From Erythrophleum ivorense (Eukaryota; Streptophyta; Magnoliopsida; Fabales; Fabaceae): a DNA stretch of 64,000 nt. Positions 46,525 through 58,068 of this stretch are shown here, piece by piece. The number at the start of each line of letters is the position of its first letter. Within the stretch, counting starts at the first letter, position 1. The DNA lies in assembly GCA_026724425.1 (NCBI GenBank), contig JAIUCV010000354.1:620001-684000 (forward strand), written 5' to 3'. The notes under the pieces were generated by a model. That model did not search any database. It was given only the letters and a program-made list of their open reading frames with translations, and was not told the DNA's origin. The position numbers and the translations under genes were made by a program.

Positions 46525-48532
46525 CTAAAATTCAGTAGAAGGGGCGGTATCGGTTCCCGTTCCCGTTCCGCCGAGGGATAGATCTGCTGCACCACTAGCT
46601 TGAGGCTGCTGCTGAGATAAATGGCGTTCCATAATCGCTGCTAGGTTCGAATCCTGACTGCCCAAATAGCCAAACATCTCTTTGTAGCACGCTAACATCG
46701 CCTTCGCCTGAGGTAATTCTCCGCCTTGAGAAGCTAGCTGAACGCGCATATCAGCAAGTTCTCGGGATTCCTCAGATCGAGATGAAGCAGAGCAACGAAC
46801 AGAATCACCAGTCGAACAGTCGACCTGTGTCTGGAGAGAACCAATCCCGCGAATCCTTCCTTTCTTGCGCGGTGCAGTCTGTAAAAAATAAAAACTCCTG
46901 TTAAACATGTATAAAGGTTTATAGTAATATATAAGACCACTCAAAACATAGACCAAACCTATTATATCAAAATCACACAAACCAAAAACAATATCGAAAT
47001 ATCAAACGTTAATTAGCAACATAAAAATCACACAAACCAAAAACAATATCAAAATCTCAAACGACAATTAGCAACATCAAAATCACAAAGCTATAATATC
47101 CATTGAAACAAATAAAACATTGTAGTATCCTAGTTCAAACTATTTTCCAAAACAATTTGGCAACAAAAAAAAGCTATCGAAATGTGTAAAAAACCGAATT
47201 ATGCTAATGTTTACCTCGAGAAAGACTTTGTTCTTCCGGGCTACAGAAAATGAGCCGGACTCCATACTCTCTGCGCCACCACTCCCATCGTGAGTCATCT
47301 CCTCCAACTTGGAAGTGACATCATTGTACAACGCCTCTGAATCTCCATCGACAAAAGAACCATCCGGATTACGTTTTGTCATCTCGAGAACCTTCAAAAA
47401 ATCCGGGACAGTTTCTCCGGTTTGCTCCGCCTTCAAAAATTAAACAACTCCATTAACCGTACAAGTAAAGGAAATAAATAATTGAAGATTAAAACAATAA
47501 ATTTAAGGGAACTTACAAGCTTTCGTCCTCGAGCTCTGAATGATGTCTGGCCGGATCGGTGTTTGGGAATCCCTTTTCCTTCTGGATCATAGTATCGTGC
47601 CGCCCTACCCTTGCAACTTCGGTTCTGGTGACCAGGATCCGCCCAAAAAGCTTTTAAGCCTTCCCATACAAGCGGGTCCCACCATTTTGGCTTCGCATCG
47701 TCGCCTTTCTTCATGTAGTTCTTCTTCAACCGTCCTACCCAATCAGGTAAGCGGTCCTTCACTTTCTCGTCGAACTCGGCACGGACAGTCCTCGAATAAC
47801 CATGCTCCCAATGGTATTTATGCTACCAAAAAAAAAAAAACAAGTTACATATCACATTTAGTAAACAATAAAACAACCTCTATAAAAAAACAACTTTAAA
47901 ACTTACCGCAAAAGTTATGAACCAACGGTCCAGGACATGCACCGGGATTTGCCCCCAATTGGCATGAGGTTCTTTAAAATCTTTCTCAAAGATGGCTCGA
48001 ACTGACTGAGCGACTACTGCATCATCGTTAAACCTGAAAAAAAAAAAAACCATACATGGATTGATCGTTAGAAAAATTTTAATAGAAATAAAAATAAATT
48101 AATATTTACGAAAATGTACCACAAAGTCCCAGGAGGACGGTGAGGATGGAGACGTTGGAGGAGGTCATGACCAGGACTATCAAGAATGTCCTTTATGGCC
48201 ACATAATAGCTCTCCTCATCAGCAGTAAGAGGAGGCCGAGGAGGAGGAGGAGAAACTGGTGTAATCGTAGGCTGAGACACGGGAAGAGGAACTGGTGCCT
48301 CTTGGGTGAATGAACGCTGATGCTGCTCGGGAACGGCGGATGTATGGGATCTAGAACACTCAGCAGTGGAAGGAGAACTTCCAAGAGAACCTGAACGGCC
48401 ACCTGAACGGCCACGAGAACATGAACCGGACCTAGGAGTTGAGCGTCCTCCACCCGTCAGATAGCGCGTGTAGTCATTGGCCCACGGGTTTGTGGTTGGC
48501 TGCGGTTCTGGATTATCATTATCCATCTGCAA
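46525..48532 (-). CDS. TNPA-like protein of the CACTA element (Ptta/En/Spm family)
   Basis: Five exons can be joined: 48120-48532, 47907-48033, 47517-47822, 47215-47430 and 46525-46878. All introns are GT-AG, and the exon sum (1,416 nt) gives one frame of 471 residues. The N-terminus is Ser/Arg/Pro-rich (SRGRSGGRSG). The middle (RFNDDAVVAQSVRAIFEKDF, WGQIPVHVLDRWF, the Trp-rich KPKWWDPLVWEGLKAFW region, then SGQTSFRARG) matches the plant transposase family Ptta/En/Spm (Transposase_24). The C-terminus holds a coiled coil with EESRELADMRVQL and a Gln-rich end. In En/Spm the corresponding protein binds the subterminal repeats and brings the ends together. No lesion was seen. Start at 48532, or the second Met at 48526. 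Confidence 0.85.
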
Positions 48533-48777
48533 AAATCAGGTAGAGAAAAAACAACAATTCAACCAAACTATTCCAAAACTAAACGATTAATAAAAGTAAC
48601 AACAATTCAATCGGTTTATTTCTAAATCAAACTAACACAAAATCAAACACAAAATCAAACCAAGAAAACGTAAACCTTCTAATTCACAATCAACTAGCAA
48701 ACTATTGGTTTCTCAAATCAAATGCAATTGATAATTATTTGAAAAAATGAAACGAAAAAAAAAAAAAAGTTTTTACC

Positions 48778-49210
48778 GTGACTTGGTGGGCAGGCGGAGG
48801 AGAAGAGATGGAGGTTAGTCGGAGGAGGTCGGCGGCGGATAACGTCGGAGGAGGTCGGCGGCGGAGTAAAGACGTGGAGGAAGAAGACAGCGGCTGGAGA
48901 TACAAATCCGGTGGAGACGGCGGCTGCGGAGATGAGAGGTCGGAGGAGAGGTCGGACGGAAAGACGTGGAGGAAGAAGGCGTCGGCGTGAGTCGGCGACG
49001 GGGACGGCGGAGAGAGAAATCGGTTAGGGTTGGGCGTGAAGAAAAGGCGACGGCGAGAGGGCGTGACGGCGGAGGTGAGAAGGGGCGTAAGGAGAGGAAA
49101 CGGGAGAGAAGACGCCGGCGAGAGGTGGTAACCGGCGGCGGTGAAGAGGCGTCGAAAATCGTCGGCCGATTGTTGGAATACAGTGGACGGAAATAATGGA
49201 GGCGGATTAG
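48778..49210. other. Leader region of the TNPA-like gene
   Basis: A strand-asymmetric purine-rich stretch (GGCGGAGG-, GGAGGAAGA-type) that reads pyrimidine-rich on the transcribed minus strand, as many plant leaders do. Long frames here on either strand are low-complexity and not supported as genes. Confidence 0.5.
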
Positions 49211-49224
49211 GTTTTCGCGTGAAA

Positions 49225-50025
49225 TAAAAGATTTCGATTGCGTCGCAAATTCGTCGCAAACCCGCCGCAAATTTGCGACAGATTTGCAAGTAAATATCAA
49301 TTTTTTGACGTATTCATATAAATCGTCGCAAATCCATCGCAGATTTGCGACGGATTTGCGAGAACACCGAACAATCCGTCGCAAATTAGTCGCAAATTTG
49401 CGAGGAAGTTGCGAGGGAAAGTTTAGGGTTTAGGGTTATCTATCTTAAACACTGTTTACGAATACTTATTAGCAGAAATTTGATTAGACTAAAACCTATA
49501 ACTCATTGATTCTTGAAGATATTGAACTCATTGGCTCCACAAACACAGTTGTCACTTACAATCTTTAAAAGCTATAACTCATTGATTCTTGATATGTATT
49601 ACCTAACAAAAACTCTTTAAAACGTAGAACTCACAAATACAATTGACCAATTGAGATTAAAAACCCTGTTTATGAATTGTAATAAGCCTTTAGGACATGA
49701 AGAATCATATGTGTATAAACATACGAAAGTACGTTTCATTTCTTAACCCTAAACCCTAAAAGTGGAAGCAATTCCGTCGCAAATTTGCGACAGAATTGCG
49801 ACGAAATTCTTGTTTTCGTTGCAAATTTGTCGTAAATTTGCGACGGTGTTGCGTCGGAATGGCGAATCCCTCGCAAATCTGTCGCAAATTTGCGACGGTA
49901 TTGCGACGGAATGGCGATTCCCTCGCAACTTTCTCGCAAATTTGCGACGTTATTGCGACGGAATGGCGAATCCCTCGCAAATCCGTCGCAAATGTGCAAT
50001 AGAATTGCGACGGAATGGTCGTTCT
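49225..50025. repeat. Internal arrays of the CACTA TTTGCGACG motif
   Basis: Two further clusters of the subterminal motif lie inside the element at 49225-49420 and 49765-50025, separated by about 340 bases without the motif. Units at 49850-50000 form a roughly 60-bp higher-order repeat (ATTGCGACGGAATGGCGAAT). AAACCCTAAACCCTA-like sequence lies between them (about 49430 and 49745). The position between the TNPD end and the TNPA leader suggests a role in TNPA expression, or the remains of an element nested earlier. Confidence 0.85.
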
Positions 50026-50276
50026 CCTTACAACATAAATATGGTTAGATGCACGAAAGAAAAATTATTATCACGCTGGTACAATTCTTATCAATTATGT
50101 TCATTTTCGATACTTTATATTTATACGGAGTCGAATCTATTCATATTCATTTTGAAAGATATTTTTGGTTACGAAAACGATGTTTTCTTTTTAAAGATTT
50201 ATATAAATTATGCAGAACATAATTAATAATATTATTTAAAAAAAAATTAAAACATTTTTCTTATAAATTATAAAAC

Positions 50277-52050
50277 CTAATCATATTCATTTCCATACTC
50301 AATTTCGGAGTCATTTAAGTTTTCATCATCCTCAACTTCATCGTTTGACTCCTCGAACTCATCCGGTTCTGCATCATCCTCTGTAGAAGCATCAACAACG
50401 TCATCCACTTCGATGTTGTTCGGATCCACATGTAAAATATCTTCAATGGTTTCTATGGGAGTGGATATGTGGAAAACTCTGTCATGCTGCATAGCCACTT
50501 CATCGTCTAAACCAACTATGCAACCTCTTGGATTCACCTTTATGACAGATAACCACGTCTCGCGTATTTGTCTAATCCGAGGATAAGGTATGAAACAAAC
50601 TTGTTCTGCTTGTGATGCGAGTATAAATGGTTCAAACTTGGAAAATCGCCTGTTTGCATTTACGTCGATCACACCAAAGTTGTTCTCCCGAACGCCTCGG
50701 CCGATTGTTGGATCGTACCAGTCACATCTGAATAAAATACATTTCATGTTGATAATTCCTGGATATGTGACCTCCATAATGTCTTGCAGAACTCCATAAA
50801 AGTTGGTCACACCGGGGACGTGGATACCATAATTTGCAGTTGACTTCCGCATTCCATGCCTGTACGTATGAAAAGTATAGCCACGAGTGAAGTACATTGG
50901 GGCAGTAGTGACCGTCCCAATTGGTTCTTGAACAATCTCATGCAACCAAAGTGGAATTGGCTCCGGATGACGTACATTCTCCACCTACAAACAGTATGTG
51001 AGATAAAATCAGTTAATCAATGTTAATGTGGTTTCTATATGGTACGGGTTATTTGGACTATAGTAATCATCATGATATATATCCGGGAAATCTTACATAA
51101 TACTTTAACCATCCAGCAAAATCACGTTCTTTGTAAAACTCATATTCGTGTTCTTCTAAATCAGGACACGCGTCTCGAATTTGGCCGTCGAAAATACTGC
51201 ATCGAATTACCGAAGTTATATATATGTAAATACATATAGATCGATATCCTTAATTAAAATGAAAACATAAATTGATAAGTTACCTCTCAAATGGATGCAC
51301 TTTCTCCAAATTACGTAATATGTAATTGTGTGCTGCGGTGGAATGTTCATGATCCCACGATTGTTGTTTCAACTTACCAGCAAGTCTGCCTATCTGGCTG
51401 AAAATATTTGGGACATCATGTCTATACGTAGGCGCAACACCTCCATCGTCATATCGTTTCGGAGCAGTTCTTCTTGTTCTGACAGTTGGACTGAAATAAT
51501 ATGACGTGAAATTAGATGTCTCTTCCGTCAAACTCCCTGCAACGATAGATCCCTCCACTTTCGCAAGGTTTTTTGCCTTTCCTTTCAAATATCCCATAAA
51601 ACGTTCGAACGGATACATCCATCTGAATTGCACAGGTCCTCCAAGATCCGCCTCATGTGGTAAATGCACAGGTAGATGCTCCATCACATCAAAAAACGAA
51701 GGTGGAAAGTGTTGCTCCATGTTGCATAGAAATATCGGAATATTTGTACGTAACTGTTCTATGCCGTCTTCTGTTAGTGTTCTGGTGCAAAGATCTCGAA
51801 AAAAGCACCAATTCCTGTACAAAATTAAGGAGTTCAATGTAATCAATTTAAACATCAATAATTGCTATATATATATATATATATATATTAATTTAAATGG
51901 GTTTTCAGGTTACCCGCTATTGCTTCGTGAACTTTAGTCGGCAAAAGCTCTTGTAATGCAAATGGCAGTAATCGCTGCATGAATACATGGCAATCGTGGC
52001 TCTTCATCCCTGAAAATTTTGTGCCTTGCTCGAAACATCTTGAGAATTGC
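50277..52050 (-). pseudogene. TNPD/TNP2-like transposase lacking its catalytic domain
   Basis: From the right array inwards, the minus strand reads GMKSHDCHVFMQRLLP (about 52010-51963), the typical start of the DUF4218 region. After an intron follow CNMEQHFPPSFFDVMEHLPVH and WMYPFERFMGYLKG (51290-51815). A linker exon (DACPDLEEHEYEFYKERDF, about 51090-51195) leads to the DUF4216 region (50277-50984), with FRCDWYDP, and an acidic C-terminus. The sequence before GMKSHDCH, where the Transposase_21 domain with its catalytic acidic residues should be, is missing; the right subterminal array begins almost at once. The retained part has no internal stop when spliced. Confidence 0.85.
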
Positions 52051-52598
52051 TACCTATTTGCGACGGATTTGCCGCGACATTTGCGACGCCTTTGCGAGTT
52101 AATTTTATTTGCGGCATTTTTGCGTCTCATTTGCGACGCATTTGCGACCCATTTGCGACGGAAATTATCTCTCGCAAATAGTTAGGTGACCTTCATTTAA
52201 CACGTGTTTCACCTAACTTGGGGATGTCGGCAGCCTTAATTCCTCGCTAAAACGTCGCAAAGACGTCGCAAATTTGCGACGGATTTGCGAGGAGACATAG
52301 CTGTCGTCACTTTTACAACGCAAAGACGTCGCAAAGTTGCGACAAAATAACAGCGCCGCAAAACTGTCGCATATTTGCGACGTACTTGCGACTGTATGTT
52401 TTTTCGTCGCAAATACGTCGCAAAATCGTCGCACTTTTGCGACGATTTTGCGAGTTATGTTTTCTCGTCGCAAATTGGCGACGTATTTGCAACGAACATT
52501 TAATCCATCGCTATATCGCTTCAAGAACGTCGCAAATTTGCGACGGATTAATGTCCGGCGCAAAGTTCCGTCGCAAATCGTGTAGTTTTCTTGTAGTG
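52050..52598. repeat. CACTA right subterminal repeat array
   Basis: More than 20 copies of TTTGCGACG or its complement up to the terminal inverted repeat at about 52571-52598. Many are arranged as closely spaced inverted pairs (GTCGCAAATTTGCGAC), giving strong potential for local hairpins. Confidence 0.9.
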
Positions 52599-54131
52599 CT
52601 CGAAGTAGTTAAGAATCTATCCGGACAGTTCGAAAGATTTGCATTGGAGAAGATACCGCGTGGAGACAATACTCAAGCCGACGCTCTGGCATCGCTGGCC
52701 TCGACCTCCGATCCAGACTTGAAAAGGATAATTCCTGTAGAATTTATCGAACATCCCAGTATCGACATTGACGAGCCTGAAGTCCTCATGACCGTCGTCA
52801 CAGACGAACCGGGCGATAACAGTATACTCGATGGCGATCAGCCCGCGGATATGGATATCGAGGAAGATACGGAATACGGTTGCGATAAGGAGTGGCTCGC
52901 TCCGATCCGTGTGTACATAGTCGATGGAGAAGTACCAGCAGATAAGTGGGCGGCTCGCAAGCTGAAGACTCAAGCGGCACGATACATTCTGATACGCGAC
53001 GCCGTGTTTCGATGGAGGTTTTCGGGACCGCTGCTCGCGTGCGTAGAAGGAAAGAAGTCGAGAGAAATAATGAAAGAAGTTCACAGTGGGTCATGTGGAA
53101 ATTATTCCGGAGGACGAGCCTTGGCTATCAAAATCAAACGTCACGGTTATTTTTGGCCAACGATGATCAGCGACTGCGAAAAATACTCGCGGAAATGCGA
53201 AAAATGTCAACGTCATGCTCCAACAATACATCAGCCGGCCGAGCTGTTATCTTCCATCTCCGCACCATATCCATTCATGAGATGGTCAATGGATATTGTC
53301 GGACCGCTGCACAAATCAAAGCAGAAAAGGTTTTTGCTGGTGTTAACCGACTACTTCTCTAAATGGGTCGAGGCCGAATCCTACGCAAGCATAAAAGACG
53401 CCCAAGTTGAACAATTCATTTGGAAAAACATCATCTGTCGGCACGGTGTCCCTTATGAAATTGTCACAGACAATGGCTCGCAGTTTATCTCGGCTCGATT
53501 TCAAAACTTCTGCGACAAATGGAAGATCCGCCTTAGGAAATCAACACCTCGCTACCCGCAAGGGAATGGTCAAGCCGAAGCAACTAACAAGACGATTCTA
53601 GATGGACTTAAAAAACGGCTCGACGCTAAAAAAGGCCGCTGGGCAGACGAACTAGAAGGAGTCCTTTGGTCTCATCGGACAACCCCGAGACGAGCCACCG
53701 GCGAAACGCCATTCTCACTTGTCTACGGAATGGAATGCGTAATCCCACCGGAAGTACATTTTCCCGGAGTACGTCGCTGGTTGCTACCAGAGCAAAAAGG
53801 ATATAATCACCTGATGATGCTCGACGAGCTGGATCTAATCAACGAACGACGCGACCAAGCGCTCATCCGCATACAAAACTATCAACAATCCGTCGCTAAG
53901 TACTACAACTCCAACGTCCGACCCCGAAGATTTAGAGAAGGCGATCTGGTTCTCAGGAAAGTATTCCAGAACACTGCTGAACGAAATGCCGGAAAGTTAG
54001 GCGCAAACTAGGAAGGCCCCTACAAGATCATAGAAACGGTTCGTCCCGGAGCATACCGACTCGAAAACATGGCCGGCGAAGCAATTTCAAAGCCATGGAA
54101 CGTGATGCACCTCAAGCGATATTATCAATAA
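52599..54131 (+). pseudogene. Tat integrase
   Basis: Continues the archaeal-type RNase H end (ALEKIPRGDNTQADALA, about 52640) and reads through a linker into integrase. The zinc domain has CEKYSRKCEKCQRH at about 53172-53213. The core has its catalytic Asp in SMDIVGP (about 53287), Asp in TDNGSQF (about 53467) and Glu in GQAEATNK (about 53570). The C-terminal part reads RPRRFREGDLVLRKV. A TAG at 54009-54011, probably from TGG, breaks the end, and the natural stop is TAA at 54129-54131. The catalytic residues are intact. Confidence 0.9.
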
Positions 54132-55134
54132 GGCGCGGCGCGCCATCACCTAGAACTACGCGTGACTTGATCCCTGCAAGGGGTACGTAGGCAGTTCACT
54201 TTCGAGTGGATTCAGTTGCCCCCCCTCGAAAAAAAGGGGGGGGGGAATGGGTACGTGTACATATACACTCCCTTTCACATGCAACACGGTTCGCCGTTAA
54301 ACGCATCGCTAGCTAGCAACACGGTTCGCCGTTAAACGCTTCACTGGCCTTCGTAACACGGCTCGCCGTCAACACGATTGGTCAATCCAAAACCGACTTT
54401 CTTGTAACGCGGTTCGCCGCTAAAACCTGATAGCTAATAAGAGTTCAATATTTATTACTTCGGTTCGTCTAAATAATCAACTCGTCTACGCCACTTGGCA
54501 CAAATCGGAATACGTATTTAGTTTGTTCCGAGCCGGGTGTTGTTGGCCACAACATCCGGTCTTGATCCTCTTACTCTTGATCCGCGCGCTATATAAATTG
54601 ATCATCCATCGTCTGTTCCGACTCGATAATTACTAATAGATAAGGACGCGGCAAAAACTGGAACATACAGATCAGAAACCCAACACGCGAAGTGGTTCGC
54701 TAAAACGTTGGTTGAACAATTAAATCGCCACTGTTTCGGTTCGTAACTCATTAATTCATGAGGATGCGATAAAAGCAGAAACCAGCTGGCAGAAACCCGA
54801 TACGCAGAAACGCCTCGCGGTAACATCGGTTGAGTGTTTTAAATTCATTGCTACTCCAAGTCATAGTTAATATTGATACACGCTCGAAGTTGGGATAAAG
54901 TCAAGAAAACAGCTTTAAAAGAACTAAGTACGATGCTTAGAGCTAAAGTTAATCTCACCGAGCAGATTGAATACATTTTCTAAAACACAAAGTCATTCAA
55001 ACAAATTATCTTTAATTACACAAGTCAGCAAGCGGATAAAGCCGCCCAGGCACTATTTACAAATCAAAATGGATAAAGCCATCCAGGCGTCATGTTCAAA
55101 AGTCTAAAAGAAAACCGAAAGAGCTCAGAAATTC
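54132..55134 (+). other. Tat region between integrase and antisense gene
   Basis: Contains a GC-run (C-run at about 54218-54225, then A7G10 at 54229-54245), which could be an additional purine tract. After it come three copies of AACACGGTTCGCCGTTAA-like sequence (54284-54410). The rest is non-coding and matches copy A from 54429 on. The antisense gene's 3' end lies at 55135. Confidence 0.7.
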
Positions 55135-58068
55135 CTAAACAGCAGCAGGAGCTTCTTCGGTAGCACCAATGGGTCGCGAATCCGGCTCGCCAAGGGCTTG
55201 ATCCGACCCTCCCTGAACGCCAGCAATAGCTTGGCTCGTCGGTTCCAAAGTTTCTTCAACTGATGACGGGTCAGGAATCACCGCCGGCTCGACTTCGTTC
55301 TGAAAGAGAGAGGAACCAATGTTAGTACCATACTGCGAACATACTCCTATCTCAATCCTATCTGACCAGGTAACTTTCTCGTCTCTGAGATGTACCTCGG
55401 GCGAAACGGAAGAAGCCATGGAGACGTCGAGGCGGTTGATCAATCTTGCGAGCAGCGCATCGGCCTCCTCGCCTCCCTTAGAATCAGAAGCGACGTGCTC
55501 CTCGAGCCCCGCAAGTTCAACTTCAAGGTCGGGAGGGTTTGCGCTTCGGATATCACCGATCAGCTCTATGTTACCCTGAGCTTGGGCGAGATAAACGGCT
55601 CGGGAAAACGTCTCTTTGAGCGCCTCCGCGTCAGATCTGACCGTCTTAAGCAAAGAGACGTGCCGACTATCTGCCTCACTCTTTTAACCTCAGCCTCGAG
55701 GAGAGCGTCTTTGGTCTGCACTAGCTCCTGCAGCGATCTGACCTTGGCTTCGAAGGACTTAATCCTCTCCGCCATCTTAAGATTCCCGTCAGCCATCTTG
55801 ATGGCGTTTTCCCTGTGGACCTCCGCTTCGCGTTGGATCTTGACGATCTCCTCTTTAGCCCGAGCCAATTCTTCGGCGTGGCCTCTCTCTGAAACCTCGT
55901 GAAGGCGTTTCAGGTTGTCAATCGCTTGTTGAAGCTCATCAAGAGCTGACCGATCAGAGCGAGCTCTAGCTTCATAGCCCGCCACTATGCCGTTGAAGGA
56001 CTCCGCGAACTGAAACAAAAAATACACGTATGAGTCGATATACGAACACTGGCTTCATTTTTCCAAAGAAAGAAAACCCACCGAGAAGAGTTTAACGGCC
56101 GCTTCCCCGTAAATTTCGCTCTCCAGCAGAGTATCAGGGGGAGGGACACGAACCGTAGATGTACTGTTCGCTAGAAAGCTGGCCGCCTCGGCTCTTTGAA
56201 GAAGCTGAATTTGAGTGGGACCAGCAGACGGGCAGGAGGGTACGTCTTCTTTGGCTCTCTTTGAAGCCTTCTCCTTGAGCCCCACAGGCGCGGCTCTCTT
56301 TTTTCCTCCCACTTCAGAGGGCATATTCATCGCCGGCTCGCCAGCGGGTTCGGAAACCTTCTTCGTTTTCCGATTAAGAACCAGAGTTCCCGAATCCCTG
56401 GACGCATCCGAGCGACCTGGAGAGGGGGCTGCAGCGGAACCCTTTTTCTTCGAGGCCATGGCCTCTTTGGCGCGCTTCACGGCCTTTCCGAGATTTATAG
56501 GCCCCTCGCTTCGCGGAACCTTTTTTGGAGGGCTCGGCACCGTAGTCCGCTTGCCCTCGGCCTTGGATTTTGTGGCTGCAACTGTGGCCTTAGCGCGAGC
56601 CGCTTCCTCGGCGTTTGCGCGTTTTTCTTCGTCCCTCTTTTCTTGGAGCCTCTGCCTGATGGTTTTCTTCTCCATTTCCTCGTCTGAAGGCTCGGGGAGT
56701 TCGGGGATCTCTTCGTCCGAGCTATCTGAATCGTCAAAAGAATCGTAAGCTCGAGCTCTCGCGCTTTCTACTCGCTCCAAAGAGAAATGTTTCTCCCAGT
56801 TGGTTTTCCTCGTGCGAAAGTACTCTACGACCTTTGAAAAATCTCTGGGAAGACGGAATACGGCTCGTCGAACTGTAAAATAAACAGAAGGAGTTAGAAG
56901 CGATTCATGTAAACAAAAACGATGATTATTTTTCGGTTCGGCTACCGATTGGCTGCCAACTCTGCCTGACAAATTTCCTAGGAACGCTCCCAACGGTCGC
57001 CCCACATATTGGAACGAAGAAAAAGTAATTTTCCCAACCACTGTCTTTATTGGGAAAACCATCGATGATCCTCCGATTCTTCTTGCACGAGATGTAGTAC
57101 CGAAGCGACTTCTTCGATCCGGCTCGAATTTCCAGAAGATTCTGAAGGTGATGGATCCCGATCGTGATGCCAGTTTCAAAACTACGAACGATGAGCCCGA
57201 TCAGATGACGGAGACCTCGCGGCATGATCTGGCCAATGGCGAGCCCATACTTACTCAAATAGTGCAGGATCAGGCTCGGGATTGGAAACCAAAGGAAGCA
57301 GCCATATAAGAAGCTCTCGTAGAGCGTCAGGCACCCCGGAGGAGGATCATCGGCTCTTTGGTGGCTCGCCGGCAGAAGAAGTTCGACTCCTTCTGATATG
57401 TGGAAACACCGACGAAGTGTTTCCAAAGATGATCCGGTACAAAGCGTCGACCCAGGAGGATTTGGAACCCTCTTCGCGGTTCGCTTGTGTGTAATTTTCC
57501 TCGAGACCCGTTTTTTCGAGCCGACGCCGAAGGCACTAGATAAGAGATGATCAAGAGACGTGTCGTCCAGAAGGGTTCTTCTTGGAAATTGAGGAGGTCT
57601 GGGTTTAACCGGCCCGAGGATATCTCCGATCGCCCCTTCAGACATCATCTGTTCAATTTTGATCTCCTCATGATTATATACTGGATCAAGTGATATTCCA
57701 GGGCGAGCCGACTGATCCTCAACAAATTCCGCCTCGGCTCGCAGAAGGGCCAGCTCATTCCTTTCATCCAAGATCGGCTCGGATGCTCCATTCGAACCAT
57801 CGCGATGAAGGATCGACGGCTCGCTCACCAATACATTAACTTCAGCGGTCTCAGCGACCCTAACGGATTGATCTCCCTTATCAGATCGCTCGGATGTTTT
57901 AACTACGTTCCGACCCTGCGGAGTATAGGAGTTATGAGATCCCACCGAATCGGATGGCTCGGAGGAAGAAGACGAACGACGAACCAAGATCTCGGAATCG
58001 TTCGAGTTATTGGAGCGATCCTCAGAATGATCAGCCCCGACCGAAGGAGTGCGACTACTTGAAGACAT
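55135..58068 (-). pseudogene. Tat antisense gene (Transposase_28-like, coiled coil), copy C
   Basis: Exons 56946-58068, 56082-56872 and 55135-56009, with GT-AG introns of 73 and 72 bp at the same positions as in 22773-25741. Relative to that copy it lacks nine codons in exon 1 (in frame), and exon 3 is 7 bp shorter at about 55670, which shifts the frame within the coiled coil. The codon at the site of the other copy's TAA is sense here. The N-terminal Ser-rich part, the Transposase_28-like region (LTLYESFLYGCFLWFPIPSL, about residues 245-265), the acidic SSDEEIPELPEPS, the basic linker and the coiled coil are conserved. Transcription would run from near the 3' LTR back into the element. Confidence 0.82.

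Larger units (their letters stand above)
45869..52598 (-). mobile_element. CACTA (En/Spm) DNA transposon, 6.7 kb
   Basis: The terminal inverted repeat CACTACAAGAAAACTACACG is present at both ends, and the 3-bp duplication CTC flanks the element (45866-45868 and 52599-52601). Subterminal regions are packed with TTTGCGACG motifs in both directions. On the minus strand it has an apparently complete TNPA-like gene (46525-48532) and the C-terminal part of a TNPD/TNP2-like gene (50277 to about 52050). The catalytic Transposase_21 domain is absent, so the element is defective but might act on relatives. It lies in the archaeal RNase H domain of the Tat element. Confidence 0.95.

Noticed and set aside
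48108..48110. Splice donor TTC/GTAAAT for exon 1 of the TNPA-like gene
   Set aside because: It gives a wrong phase and an early stop; the donor TG/GTACAT at 48120 keeps one frame of 471 codons.
48735..49384. Long overlapping Pro/Ser-rich frames on the minus strand and Glu/Arg-rich frames on the plus strand
   Set aside because: Low-complexity purine/pyrimidine asymmetry in the CACTA leader produces open frames in several phases; no domain and no conserved start.
53640..54011. Natural end of Tat Pol at the TAG 54009-54011
   Set aside because: Sequence typical of the integrase C-terminus continues in the same phase to TAA at 54129, so the TAG is a lesion.
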